64,000 bases of DNA from Meconema thalassinum (GCA_946902985.2 OX336392.1:16590716-16654715), one strand, 5' to 3'; positions 44,938 to 57,082 are shown, counted from the stretch's first letter. Translations and numbers: made by a program. The notes: generated from the sequence alone by a model not told the origin.

Positions 44938-45860
44938 AAAGTGGGAATCATGAATGTCATAACCCTGACAGGCAAGGTGGAGGAGGTGGTAGACTTCATG
45001 GAGAGGGAGAATGTTGGATTGATGGGGCTGAGTGAAGTGAAATGGAAAGGTAAAGGAAGGAAGAAATTGAGGAAAGGATATACATTATACTGGAGTGGTG
45101 GCCAAGAGGCAAAAAAATGGCGTGGGACTGATAACCTCGAAACAACTGGAGGAGTATGTTGAAGTGGTCGAGTGTGTGAGGGACAGAATAATAAAAATTA
45201 GAATGAAGATGAAAATGAAAAATGACGTGATGGACTTCATACAAGTGTATGCACCACAGACTGGAAACAGAGAAGAAGATATTGAAGTATTCCTGGAGGA
45301 TGTAGAAAGAGTAATTTCAGATGTAGAAGTGGTGATCATGGGAGATATGAATGCACAAGTCGGAAACGAGAGACAAGGAAAGGAAGAAGTCATTGGACCA
45401 TATGGATATGGGAAAAAGAACCGGGAAGGAGAGGAACTTGTAAACTTTTGTGAAAGGAATGGACTGATAGTGGGTGATTCATGGTATCGGAAGAAAAACA
45501 GCAGGAAAATTACGAGATATGGTTGGGGCGATAGAAGAACAAATTCAGTAATTGATTACTTTCTGGTGGAAAGGACTAATCGCAGAAAGCTGATAGATGT
45601 GACAGCTTTACCAGGAGAAGCATTTGATGGGGACCATAGAGCTGTGGTGGCAAAATTTAGATGGGAAATATTGGAAAACCTAAAGGAGATCAGAGAAAGT
45701 AAAATAAAAGTATGGAGATTGAAAGACAAAACTGTACAGGAAGATTTTCAGGAGATTTGAAGCAACAAATCCCAGTTACAGAAGTGGAAAACATAGAAGA
45801 GGAATGGGCCCACTTTAAAAAGGCATTTGTTGGTGCAGCAGAGAGTGCTTGTGGTAGGAC
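44938..45860 (+). pseudogene. LINE B endonuclease, frameshifted
   Basis: MKVGIMNVITLTGKVEEVVD opens the endonuclease, with LMGLSEVKWKGKG. A frameshift near 45105 leads to the second frame with VVIMGDMNAQVG and DGDHRAVVAKF. Another shift near 45745 precedes EEEWAHFKKAFVGAAESACGR, cut at 45860 by the gypsy insertion. The continuation is at 54054. Confidence 0.9.
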
Positions 45861-47245
45861 TGTAACGTGTTTTTCGAGGGGTTTTATGCAACTGGCATAA
45901 GTCAGTAGGAAGCCATTCTATATTTATTTACGCGGCAAATTGTTCAGCCAAGAGAATTTTTCATGGTAATTTATTATTATTATTAATTTATTATAATTAT
46001 TATTAAGGTATTTTCGGAGCATTTTATAAAAATTATTAGCATTCAGATAGGTTTTCTATGTCTTAGAAAACGCTATCAAGCAAATTATTACGAACGACAA
46101 TATTATAGAAAATTATGTGATTACGGAATTTTACGGAGTTTTGTCAGTTAGGGTATTTGAGAGACATGACTCACTGGGAATTCGAATACAAGCTGATTCC
46201 TGTCGAGAAGTATTACGCAAGGCTGGGTCGCAAGGTCTAGAAAAGGCGAATTGTTGGAACGGAAAACGACTTCTCCCTCTCGCGCACCGAGTGTAATGAG
46301 GCAGAGGAGGGGAACTGGAGGCGTGCTCAGCCAATCAGGGGAGACAACGTAAGCTGGAAGACGGTACCGTGGTGGGGGAGCCAACAGGTGCATATATCGT
46401 TCGACGCGCCGTGAAACGAGGACTATCTGTGTAGAACTTGCGGAGTACGGTTGGAAGTGCGTGTCGCTCCGATGTTCAGTGGAGTTGAAGACTAACTTTT
46501 GCAAAACTTAACCAGTGCGGTTGTACGAGTGTTTGGGTCCGAGGTACGGACCATAGAATTCTGTAATCTACCAGAATATCATCAAATTCCGACGGAGATG
46601 ACGACGTCCAGGAGACTGTGGGAAGCTCACGGCATCATCAAGTACGAGGGAAATGCTTTGGCAATTTCCAGTGGTAAGCGCAAATGACGCAGAAATACGC
46701 AATCTCTCATTTTTCTTTGTTTTACATTTCATATTTCAGTAACTTCATAGCTTGGAAATAAGAGTAAAATCAATTTATCAGACTCCGTTTTCACGTAATT
46801 TTCTATCGGTAATATTCAAATCACAACGCTCCAATTTAAATTTTATAGTTATTATTATTATTAATTTTGCTATACTTGTTTTATATAATAAATTCATTTC
46901 TTTTACAATGCAATCTTTGCTTTCAGTAGGTAGCATTAGATATAGACCAATTCCTTCTCCTGATACAATTGTTTGTTGGGTTAATGATCAAATCATACCA
47001 CGATCTGAGTGAATAGAGTCTTGAAGGTGTTCTGCCAGAGCTAGACGTTGTTAAATACAAATTTAGATTTCAACATTGCATTGAGGTCTTGGCGCCCATT
47101 AAAACAACATAGCTTAGGCAAAGGTAAACAGTTACATTTATCACCCAACAGTGTGGGCTAGCAAAACTGTTACATTTGTACGCTCAACGTGGAGCAAAGT
47201 AAATACCGTTTCACTTGTCATCCCAGCCTAAGCAAAACTGCTACA
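45861..47245 (+). repeat. 5' LTR of gypsy-2
   Basis: 1385 bp, TGTAACG...GCTACA. Near its end are two degenerate copies of the LTR-end/primer-site junction (47130-47160 and 47170-47196). ORFs inside it also occur in the other LTR and are not thought to be genes. Confidence 0.96.
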
Positions 47246-47266
47246 TTTGTCGCCGACAACGTGGGG
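47246..47266 (+). other. Primer-binding region of gypsy-2
   Basis: TTTGTCGCCGACAACGTGGG follows the 5' LTR end directly, where a tRNA primer anneals in LTR elements. The tRNA was not identified. Confidence 0.6.
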
Positions 47267-47559
47267 ATGAAAACCTAATAACATTTGTGGAAGGAGAAGG
47301 GTATATATTTCTGTGCCTGTATTTTGGGGGTTATTTGTCTCTATCAGTGTATATCATTATGGGGGATGAGAAAGAAAGACAGATGAGGTTACGTAGTGGT
47401 CATCAACTGGAGAGTGATGATACGAGCAGTATGTCGAGTGATGGTAGTACCGGGGTAGCGGAGGTAAATCCCGATACTGAAACAGGGAGTGTAGGCGGCC
47501 AACCAGAATTAAAAACTTTACTTCTAGAGTTCATGTATCAGAACAAAGTTAGTAGTGAT

Positions 47560-47830
47560 GCCTTAAATGCAAAATTAGAACAAAACAGTAAGGAAAATAA
47601 AGAAAGTACAGACGCTTTAAATGCTAAACTGGAACAAAACAACGCTAAATTAGAACAAAACAGTAGGGAAAATAAAGAAAGTACAGACGCTTTAAATGCT
47701 AAACTGGAACAAAACAACGCTAAATTAGAACAAAACAGTAGGGAAAATAAAGAAAGTACAGAAGCTTTAAATGCAAAATTAGAACAGAATAATGCAAAAT
47801 TAGATAAGAACAACAAGGAAATTAGTGTGA
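47560..47830 (+). repeat. 75-bp tandem repeats in gypsy-2 gag
   Basis: The unit containing AAAGAAAGTACAGACGCTTT repeats with a 75-bp period, about three copies, lengthening the coiled coil by 25 residues each time without shifting the frame. Confidence 0.9.
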
Positions 47831-49248
47831 AAATGGAGCAGATTAGAGGAGAAATCAGAGGAGTAATGGAAGAGAAGGTTAAAGAGATCATTGCAGATGT
47901 AGACAAGAAATTAGGAAAAGTACAGGAGGAGTTAGAAATTAGAATCAGTACACAGGCTGAAAATTTAAAAGAACTAGTGCAACTGGAAACACAGCAGGTC
48001 AAAAAGCAATTGGGGGGAGAAATTGACAAAATTCAGGTAGCAACTAAAGAGGTTAAGGAACAGCTGGGGGGGTAGAATTGAGAAAGTCCACTCGCAAATA
48101 TTTGCAGAAGTAAATGATTTAAGAGAGAGTAATAGAGAGAGCATTAGCAAGATTGAGGAGAAACAAGCAAAGCTATATGATAAAGTAGAAGAATCAGAAG
48201 GAAACATTAAATTAACAGTAAACAGTATTGAGAGAAAGGCTGAGGAGAAAATTGCAGAATTAGAATTAAAATTAAAAGCTAGGATCAGGCAAGAAAATAG
48301 TCAGAATAGGCCAGTTTTTGTGAATAGCACACACAGGGAGGTAGAACTGGGTAAGTTCAGCAATCGACAGGGGTGCCCAATGGAGTTCATGAACACTATA
48401 GAAAATAAATTCGGGGAGAGGTTGGAAAATGGTACTATTGAGTGGTGCCAGGTAGTTGAAATTTTAGAACAAGTGTTTGTGGGGGAAACGAGGAATTGGT
48501 TTGCTGTCTACAGAGACAAGTTTACTGATATTAATGATTTTAAAATGAAATTCTGTGAAAAGTTCTGGAATGAGGTTATTCAGTCGCAGCATCGTGAGGG
48601 AGTAGTGTGTGGTAAATATAACCCTAAAGGAAGCTCCACCATGACCGAATACTTTTTAGGGCAGGTATTAGTGTGTAAATATCTGGATGGCTTGAAGGAG
48701 GAAAGTGATGTGGTAAGGTTGCTACTTAGGCACTTTCCCTATAGGATCAAGGAGGCTGCTTGTATCCAGAATGTAAAGACTATATCACAAGTAGAAAACT
48801 TGTTAGGCACATTTGATGCACTAGGGAGAGGGGGTTATGAGGACAATTTCAATCGGAACCAGGGTAATAATAATAATAGACCTAATGAAGCCAGGCATCA
48901 AGAAGTTCAAGGGAACGGTGGCGAAGGGGCCAACGCTCAAAATAGAAATAATAATAATCAGCTATATCAGAACAGAGGAAATGGCTATGGTAATCAGTAT
49001 CAAGGGAGGAACAATGATTTCAGGGGAAATCAAGGGAGGAACAATGATTACAGGGGAAATCAAGGGAGAAACAATGATTTCAGGGGAAATCAAGGGAGAA
49101 ATTATAATGACAATAATTACAACCAGAATAGGGGTCAAGGAAGAGGACAGCCTAGTGGTAGTAATATACAGCCAAACAATGACAACACAACCCAGAACAA
49201 CCAGACCAGTTTAGTAGTTAGTAGTACTACGGCCAGCTGTAGCGGTTC

Positions 49249-49255
49249 TTTAAAC
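49249..49255 (+). promoter_or_regulatory. -1 ribosomal frameshift heptamer between gag and pol
   Basis: TTTAAAC lies in the correct gag phase (T TTA AAC), 7 codons before the gag stop (TAA 49274-49276). The pol frame is -1 to gag and is closed just upstream (TAG 49240-49242), so slippage here would fuse Gag to Pol. The heptamer type is the well-known U UUA AAC. A stimulatory downstream structure was not determined. Confidence 0.8.
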
Positions 49256-51432
49256 GCGAACCAGGCTGCGAAGTAAGGTCAGAATCTCAGTCTGTAGCAT
49301 GCCCTGTCCATACAATTATACAGGAACCCTATGACCTAAATGTGAGAAATGAATTATTACATGAACTAAATGATGAAGGTATTATTCAGGAAGTGGTTAG
49401 TAAGAGCCCCATAGTTAAATTTAACGTGTCCGAGGCGTACACAGATGTTTTAATTGATAGTGGTTGTATGAAGAGTTGCATAAGTAGTGAATTTTATGAT
49501 AAAATGAAAGGAACTGGAGTAAATTTTGAGGAGATGCCAATTAAAAGCACTTTTGTTATCACAGCTGTTGGGAAGAGGTCTAAAGTAATTTCTAAGCAAG
49601 TTTTAGTAGACATTAAAATTAATAATCATGTAGAGAAGCAGATTTGTCTTGTAATTCCAAATTTAGTATTCAGTGTTATCTTGGGTTCAGAGTGGCTAAG
49701 TAGAGTGTCTGGTAACTTATGTTATGATGTAGGGAGTTTGAAATTTAAATGGGGAGATTCTGAAGTAGAAGTAGCGTTCAATGACCATATTCAGAGAAGT
49801 AGTATTGTAGGTGTGATTTGTACTTTAAATGAGATATCGCCAGCCGTAGAGCGGGGTTCTCCATGTTTTGTGGGCAGTGTGATTACGAACGGAAGTCTAG
49901 AGGACTCGTTACGTGAGGCTGCATTTCAGGGAAATATAGAGGATGAACAGTGTGTTCGGCTCTATGATGTGTTATGGTGTAATAGGAGAGTGTTTGAGGA
50001 TCGCATTGGTATGGCCAATTGCTATACCCATTCATTGAACGTTATTGATAGATCAGTATTCACAGGACATAGATATCCTGTACCTTTCGCTTATCAGAGT
50101 GCAGTTGAGGCACAAATTAATCAGATGCTTGAAGATGGGATTATTGAGCACTCTAACAGTCCGTATGTTAATTCTTTGATAACGGTACCCAAGACCGACG
50201 GCACTGTTCGTATTTGTTTAGACGCTCGTTTGGTTAACAGTAGAATTAGTTCAGATCAGCTGAAATCTATGTCAATAGAAGAATTAATGCAAACATTTGA
50301 GGGGAAGAAGTATTTCACTTGTGTAGATTTGAGTTCCAGTTTTTGGCAAGTGCCACTTATGTACGAAGATAGACCATTTACAGCTTTTAGTCATAAATAT
50401 AACCTTTATCAATTTTGTAGAACACCTTATGGGTTAAAGAGTAGTTCAGCAGCTTTAATTAGGGCTTTAAACATCGCATTAGGGGATGACACAGGAGAGT
50501 TTGTAACCATTTACATAGATGATATGGTAATTAGTTCACGCAGTTTTGAGGAGCATCTACGTCATTTAAATATAGTTTTTCAGAAGTTAGATCAGGCAGG
50601 GTTCACTTTGAAGCTGTCTAAGTCGTCATTCTGTCAGTCAGAAGTGACATTTTTAGGTCATAGAGTGTCGAGTAGAGGTGTAACACCAGAAGAAAGTAGG
50701 GTTAATAAGATACTTAACGCAGAGGTGCCACAGAATGTTAAACAGTTAAAAACTTACCTGGGAATTTGCAACTTTTTCAGGAGGTTCGTTCTTAAATACT
50801 CAGGGTTGGTAGAACCATTCAGGGAATTGCTTAAAAGTGGGACTCGGTGGAGATGGGAGTCCAAGCATGAACAGGCTTTTAGAGCGCTGAAGGAAGGTTT
50901 TGAGAAAGCTGTAGTGCTGAAATATCCGTTAAAAGATAAGGAATATGTGGTTATGACAGATGCTTCACATATAGGCATTGCTGGAGTATTATATCAGAAA
51001 GATGATGAGGGTAATCTGTGCATTGTATCTTTAGCCTCGCGAGGACTGACTGCAGCAGAGAAAAGATACACGATTACTGAGTTAGAGCTTTTAGGTATTG
51101 TTTTCAGTTTAGGGAAATTTAGAATGTATTTAGTAGGGGGGAAATTTGAGATCCACACAGATCACCATGCATTACTGTATATGAGGACTTGTAAACTCAG
51201 TTCTAACAGAGTTAGTAGGTGGATTCTTGCTCTGCAGGAATACGAATTCACAGTAAAATACATTAAAGGTAAAGATAACATTCTTGCAGACATGCTATCG
51301 AGGGACACTAATTTATGTAGGGATTATCCTGTGGTTAAAGCAGAGGACGGTATTTTAATATGTGCATGTGTGGACAGTAGCAACAGGGCATCGTTACAGA
51401 CACTGAGAAATATGCTAGGTAGAGCAACGTGA
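49253..51432 (+). CDS. Gypsy-2 Pol: protease, RT, RNase H (no integrase)
   Basis: The frame is open from the frameshift site to 51432 without a lesion. Protease: DVLIDSGCMKSCIS (about 49445) and VFSVILGSEWL. RT: ALLIRALN-type fingers with DGTVRICLDARLVN, FTCVDLSSSFWQVPL, FCRTPYGLKSS and the catalytic TIYIDDMVIS (about 50510). RNase H: YVVMTDASHIGIAGVL, TITELELLGIVF and IHTDHHALLYM, ending KDNILADMLSR. It stops about 20 residues after a short spacer. The HHCC and DDE integrase domains are missing, so this copy cannot integrate on its own. Confidence 0.93.
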
Positions 51433-51598
51433 TGACGTTCATTTAAAGGGAGCCACTTGCAAGGTTGGAAGCAGGTGACGCAGAAACATTTATAGTTTCC
51501 AAACGTATTGGAAAAACAGCATATGTGCTGGAGAATAGTGAGGGAAACAGATTATATGGAACGTATAATATACATAGTCTACGAAAATATGTGTCATA
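51433..51598 (+). pseudogene. Extreme C-terminus of gypsy-2 integrase
   Basis: About 51470-51598 reads GDAETFIVSKRIGKTAYVLE then GTYNIHSLRKYVS and a stop, the usual final segment of gypsy integrases. The zinc-binding and catalytic domains between 51432 and here are deleted. Confidence 0.7.
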
Positions 51599-52669
51599 AA
51601 GTGAGTGTGTTTAGCTGGCGAGCCGGCCTATCAAATGAGTAAGTGTGGTGTCTGGTGCGTGGAAGATCTGGTCTTAAGGCAGGCGTATCAGAAGTCACAC
51701 AGGGGGGTAGTATGTAAGTAAATGAGAGTTTTTAAGGTACAGGGAAATATGACAGGATTGTCGGATGCTGTTGAGCACTAAATTGTCTCGATGCACCAAG
51801 GCCATTTTTGGCAGCGCTGATGGGTTCCCATTTATCTCCAAGAGATGGGGGAGCGCTTGAATAGGGCTTGTTAGCTTAAGGCGTCCACGAGATAAAAGAT
51901 GGGCCATCAGAATGCGAGACAGTCCTTCATGAAACTCATACATATCAGCACACGTGATTTCTGTTTACGGCCTCGCCATGTAAGATTTGTAAGTGTGTAA
52001 TTTAAGATAATTTGTACAATGGTATTATTTCTGTGAGGAGAAATGGTCTGTGTTGAGAACTAGTATTAAGTAGAATATGGTTAACGGGAACTTAACAAGA
52101 CAGGGCGATTACGGCACAGAAATATTTGGTGTTATATGTAATGCACATTTACTGTTTTTTTTTCAGAAGTCAATATTAATTTAATCATCTTTTAAAGAGA
52201 GATCATGTATTATGGTCACGAGGCGCTGCCACAATAGTGTGATCGTGTGCTCAGTGATAAGTGAGATTAAATTTCACCATAAGGAGGGGACCTCCAGTGA
52301 AATTAGGGAGTTCTATGGTGATATAAATATATCAGAACACCTTCAATGCGTGTGATATGACATCATAAATACATAGTGCTCACACATTAATTATGTCTAT
52401 TTCTCCAACATAGAGAAATTTGAGAGGCGGAAATATCCGTGGAACACTATTCCATATGTAAAACATTGGACTGGTTGCAAAGTGCAATCCATAGTGACAA
52501 CAAACTTTGACGCAAAGTGCGTGAAGAAAAAATATGAGTGTATATATCTGTAATTTAGGGTGATTTCGTTTATGTAATATGTATTTTGGATGGGGTTTAT
52601 TAACGTGTCTGGGATAATCGGATAATGGACCGTCGTCACGGTAAATCATCCGATGATCCGAGGCGAATA
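51599..52669 (+). other. Gypsy-2 3' non-coding region
   Basis: No ORF of note and no env-like gene. The best purine run (AAGGAGGGGA, about 52280) is far from the 3' LTR; the bases just before the LTR (GAGGCGAATA) are only a weak polypurine tract. Confidence 0.6.
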
Positions 52670-54049
52670 TGTAACGTGTTTTTCGAGGGGTTTTATGCAA
52701 CTGGCATAAGTCAGTAGGAAGCCATTCTATATTTATTTACGCGGCAAATTGTTCAGCCAAGAGAATTTTTCATGGTAATTTATTATTATTATTAATTTAT
52801 TATAATTATTATTAAGGTATTTTCGGAGCATTTTATAAAAATTATTAGCATTCAGATAGGTTTTCTGTCTTAGAAAACGCTATCAAGCAAATTATTACGA
52901 ACGACAATATTATAGAAAATTATGTGATTACGGAATTTTACGGAGTTTTGTCAGTTAGGGTATTTGAGAGACATGACTCACTGGGAATTCGAATACAAGC
53001 TGATTCCTGTCGAGAAGTATTACGCAAGGCTGGGTCGCAAGGTCTAGAAAAGGCGAATTGTTGGAACGGAAAACGACTTCTCCCTCTCGCGCGCCGAGTG
53101 TAATGAGGCAGAGGAGGGGAACTGGAGGCGTGCTCAGCCAATCAGGGGAGACAACGTAAGCTGGAAGACGGTACCGTGGTGGGGGAGCCAACAGGTGCAT
53201 ATATCGTTCGACGCGCCATGAAACGAGGACTATCTGTGTAGAACTTGCGGAGTACGGTTGGAAGTGCGTGTCGCTCCGATGTTCAGTGGAGTTGAAGACT
53301 AACTTTTGCAAAACTTAACCAGTGCGGTTGTACGAGTGTTTGGGTCCGAGGTACGGACCATAGAATTCTGTAATCTACCAGAATATCATCAAATTCCGAC
53401 GGAGATGACGACGTCCAGGAGACTGTGGGAAGCTCACGGCATCATCAAGTACGAGGGAAATGCTTTGGCAATTTCCAGTGGTAAGCGCAAATGACGCAGA
53501 AATACGCAATCTCTCATTTTTCTTTGTTTTACATTTCATATTTCAGTAACTTCATAGCTTGGAAATAAGAGTAAAATCAATTTATCAGACTCCGTTTTCA
53601 CGTAATTTTCTATCGGTAATATTCAAATCACAACGCTCCAATTTAAATTTTATAGTTATTATTATTAATTTTGCTATACTTGTTTTATATAATAAATTCA
53701 TTTCTTTTACAATGCAATCTTTGCTTTCAGTAGGTAGCATTAGATATAGACCAATTCCTTCTCCTGATACAATTGTTTGTTGGGTTAATGATCAAATCAT
53801 ACCACGATCTGAGTGAATAGAGTCTTGAAGGTGTTCTGCCAGAGCTAGACGTTGTTAAATACAAATTTAGATTTCAACATTGCATTGAGGTCTTGGCGCC
53901 CATTAAAACAACATAGCGTAGGCAAAGGTAAACAGTTACATTTATCACCCAACAGTGTGGGCTAGCAAAACTGTTACATTTGTACGCTCAACGTGGAGCA
54001 AAGTAAATACCGTTTCACTTGTCATCCCAGCCTAAGCAAAACTGCTACA
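52670..54049 (+). repeat. 3' LTR of gypsy-2
   Basis: 1380 bp, almost identical to 45861-47245. Differences seen: a 2-bp gap near 52866, A to G near 53092, G to A near 53219, a 3-bp gap in the (ATT) run near 53660, and T to G near 53919. Confidence 0.96.
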
Positions 54050-54053
54050 GGAC

Positions 54054-55985
54054 GTCAACAAGAGTGAAAGAGAAGGAGACACCGTGGTGGAATGAGGAAG
54101 TGAGGAAAGCAGTGAAAGAAAAGAAGTCTGCATGGAAAGAATGGAACCGAGATCAAACAGAAGAAAGCAAAAGGAAGTATCACGACAGCAAACGGAGGTG
54201 TAAGAAAGTGGTAGGAGAAGAAATGAAGAAAAGTTGGGAAGAATTTACACGAAGAATGGAAACAGATGTAAATGGCCGTAAAAGGATGCTGTATGGGCTT
54301 CTAAGAAGTAAGAGGAAAGAAAGAATTACTACAAAGCTAGTGAAAAAGGAAGATGGAGAGTTGTTAACACACCCAGAAGAGGTAAAGGGACGATGGAAGG
54401 AGTATTTCGATAAGCTATTGAATGTGAGCAATTGTACTGGTGAGATGGAAGTGACACAACCTGACGACTCTATAACAGAAGATGATATAACAATGCTGGA
54501 GGTGGAATTAGCAGTACAGAAAATGAAGATGGGAAAAGCAACACGGGTGGATGAAATCAGTGTAGAAATGATAAAGGCTGCTGGACCTGTTGGTATGCAA
54601 TGGTTGTATCGACTGCTAAACTGTGTGTGGAAACGGAAATGTGTACCAGAAGACTGGGAGAAAGGGCTAATAATACCAGTGTTTAAGAAGGGGGACAAGA
54701 AGGTGTGTGATAACTATAGAGGGATCACCCTCATATCACAGATAGTAAAAATACTGGAAATGATATTAGAAAGAAGAATGAGAAGAAAGGTGGAAGGAGA
54801 GTTGCAAGAGGAACAGTATGGCTTCAGGAGTGGAAGATCCACAGTGGACCCAATCTTTAGCTTGAGGCAGGTGATGGAAAAGAACTGGGAATATGGAGAG
54901 GATTTGATCATGACTTTCATAGATCTAGAAAAGGCATATGATAGTGTCCCCAGAGAGAAGTTATGGGAAACCATGGTTAAGAAGAGACTGGGAAGAGAAA
55001 TGTTGGAAATGGTGCAAGCAATGTACAACAACTGTGTTAGCCGGGTACTGACCACAGTTGGAAAGACAGATTGGTTTAGGAACAAGACTGGACTAAGACA
55101 GGGGAGTGTGCTGTCACCTCTCTTGTTCATAATGGTGATGGATGCAATTGTAAAGGAAACAAAGGAAGCATATGGACATAAAGAAATGAAGTTACTGTTA
55201 TTTGCAGATGATATTGTGGTCTGGGGAAGGAACACCGAAGAAGTGCAAAAACAACTAGATGCACTAAACGAAAATATTCAGAAGTATGGCCTGAAAATCA
55301 GTATAGAGAAAAGCAAGACCATGGTGATGACAAGAGGGGAAAGACAAGGAAAGGGCACTGTGAAAATTGGAAGTCAGAGTTTGGAAATTGTGGACACGTT
55401 CAAATACCTAGGAAGTGAATTGATGCAAACTGGTAGGTTGGACATGGAGATAAGCAGGAGGGTACAGCAGAGCAATGCATTCTATCAAAGTGTAAGAAAA
55501 CTTGTTTGGGATAAGGAAGTACCAAGGAAAAGCAAGGAGGTAATGTATAAAGTGTACTATGTTCCCATATTAACTTATGCAGCTGAGACTTGGACCCTGA
55601 CGAGCAGGCAAGAGAGTAGAATCCAAGCCAGTGAAATGAAATTCCTAAGAAGTATGATAGGAAAGACAAGGAAAGACAGAGTGAGGAATGAAGATGTTAG
55701 GAAGGAAGTTGGGATGGAAAAACTAAATGAGAGAATTGAGAAGAATAAACTAAGGTGGTTTGGACATGTAGAGAGTATGGAGGAAAATAGAATACCAAGA
55801 CAAAGTGCAAGGGTAAGAGAGCAAGAGGAAGACCTAGAACAAGGTGGATTGATTCAGTGAAGAACAGCGTAAGAAAAAGAAATCTGGACTGGGACAAGAT
55901 CATGGAAGAAGAATGGTGGAAGGAAAGAGGAAAGTGGAGAAGTGCCATAAATACCCCGACCCGGCAGGAGCTGGATAAGGGGAAA
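54054..55985 (+). pseudogene. LINE B reverse transcriptase, frameshifted near the end
   Basis: It continues the LINE B ORF after the gypsy insertion: KEKETPWWNEEVRKAVKEKK, GKATRVDEISVEM, NYRGITLISQ, EEQYGFRSGRSTVDP, FIDLEKAYDSV, GLRQGSVLSPLLFIMVMD and the catalytic LLFADDIVVWG (about 55197). The C-terminus has KLRWFGHVESMEENRIPRQ; the frame is lost near 55820, and the true ending (WIDSV, LDWDKIMEEEWW) lies in another frame up to about 55985. Apart from that shift this half is open for over 580 residues. Confidence 0.92.
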
Positions 55986-55996
55986 TGATGATGATG

Positions 55997-57082
55997 ATGC
56001 TGACCTAAGAATTTGGGATAATACCCTGACTAGACTACAGCATGACTACAAAATTATGTAGAGATCTTACTTCATATCTTCCACGATGTGAATTTGTATC
56101 GGCTGCCAGATGGTGAAAATCGCAGTAAAATAGCTCCTCCATGCGGCAGAAGTATGTCCACACAGGTCACACCACGCCCTGGACTGCACGTCGGCGACCT
56201 CGGGTGGAGCTCCATCTTCCTGATGCCCCATCGTGATGTTCGGGAAGCTTCCTCCGGCTTTCCACATGGGCTGGCATCGGTGACGTCCTTTCCACATTTC
56301 CTTGGATCTAACCCATCCTTGCATGGTCAATGCATCTCAAAGTCCCAGTATACAACTCGAAAAATGACCACGATGTTCCACACACATATTTTGAGAGTGT
56401 CCTTCACTAACTTTACACCATATGGTTACTCGTTCAATTTGATACTTGTATCTCCCACACTTCATTAAGCACGCTATGCTTATAGTTGCACACACAATTT
56501 CCAAGTCCTTCACTCACGGCTGATGGTTGCATGACCAGTTAACACTCGTGCAAAGTCCTCTCACATATAACCAAAGTTTACTGAAGAGCGTTTCGACTTT
56601 TATCTGCTTGATTACCGGGTGACTGTAGGGGCCTGATATCCCCGACCTCACAATTCATATACAACTATGCGGCAATACTTTGAATTTATTTCTTCACTGA
56701 ATAGCTGCCCGCACATTCCTCTCACTATCTCCACATACAAACGTGATGCATTGTTCCAAAACAAAGTCCCTGGCCCATTTCTAGTGGCTATCACTTCTGA
56801 CATAACAGTTCACCAAAAATAATAAAGTTTGTTAAACTCACTTTGGTTTGAAGTATTTCTAAGTCCATCACTCCACCAGCAATACGGTTTGACAACTTTC
56901 CTGATCCGTGCACCTCGGCAACCCGCAATGTTCGCGGCGATGACGTTTCACTCGCATAGAGACTGCTGTCTATAATCACTTTCGTGTACTTTCATACTAA
57001 CGCTGTACTGTAGAACTCTCTGCCTGTTGTCTGCTCCGTGCATCATTATATACTGCACAGGCATGTCACATGAACCTGCAGT
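55997..57082. other. No recognisable gene
   Basis: After the LINE B TSD this is low-copy looking sequence with chance ORFs. No repeat found elsewhere in the window. Confidence 0.5.

Larger units (their letters stand above)
47360..49276 (+). pseudogene. Gypsy-2 Gag, one homopolymer frameshift
   Basis: The likely start is ATG 47360. The first part (to 48075) is acidic then a long coiled coil with about three 25-residue repeats (ALNAKLEQNNAKLEQNS). A run of seven G at 48066-48072 throws the frame to a stop at 48073-48075; the other frame continues open through a capsid-like part (48320 on: NWFAVYRDKF; FCEKFWNEV) to an Asn/Gly/Arg-rich tail with GRNNDFRGNQ repeats, ending at 49276. There is no CCHC zinc knuckle; the Arg/Gly tail may bind RNA instead. 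All else looks intact. Confidence 0.85.
45861..54049 (+). mobile_element. Ty3/gypsy element 2, very young, integrase-deleted
   Basis: LTRs at 45861-47245 and 52670-54049 differ by my reading at three bases plus a 2-bp and a 3-bp indel. TSD GGAC is at 45857-45860 and 54050-54053. The LTRs begin TG and end CA. The interior has gag, then protease-RT-RNase H in one frame, but only the extreme end of integrase remains. It carries no env-like ORF. Confidence 0.96.
44421..55996 (+). mobile_element. LINE B, split by a gypsy element
   Basis: The 14-bp TSD ATGCTGACCTAAGA is exact at 44407-44420 and 55997-56010. The element ends in (ATG)n. Minus the inserted LTR element (45861-54053) its length is about 3.4 kb. 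It landed about 250 bp downstream of LINE A in the same orientation. Its leader shares CGTCCACGTCG and GGGCAACGG with LINE A. Confidence 0.93.

Noticed and set aside
46131..47012. ORFs of 62-118 residues inside the gypsy-2 LTR, conserved in the second LTR at 52938-53816.
   Set aside because: Conservation is explained by LTR identity; no protein-like motifs, and LTRs are not expected to code here.
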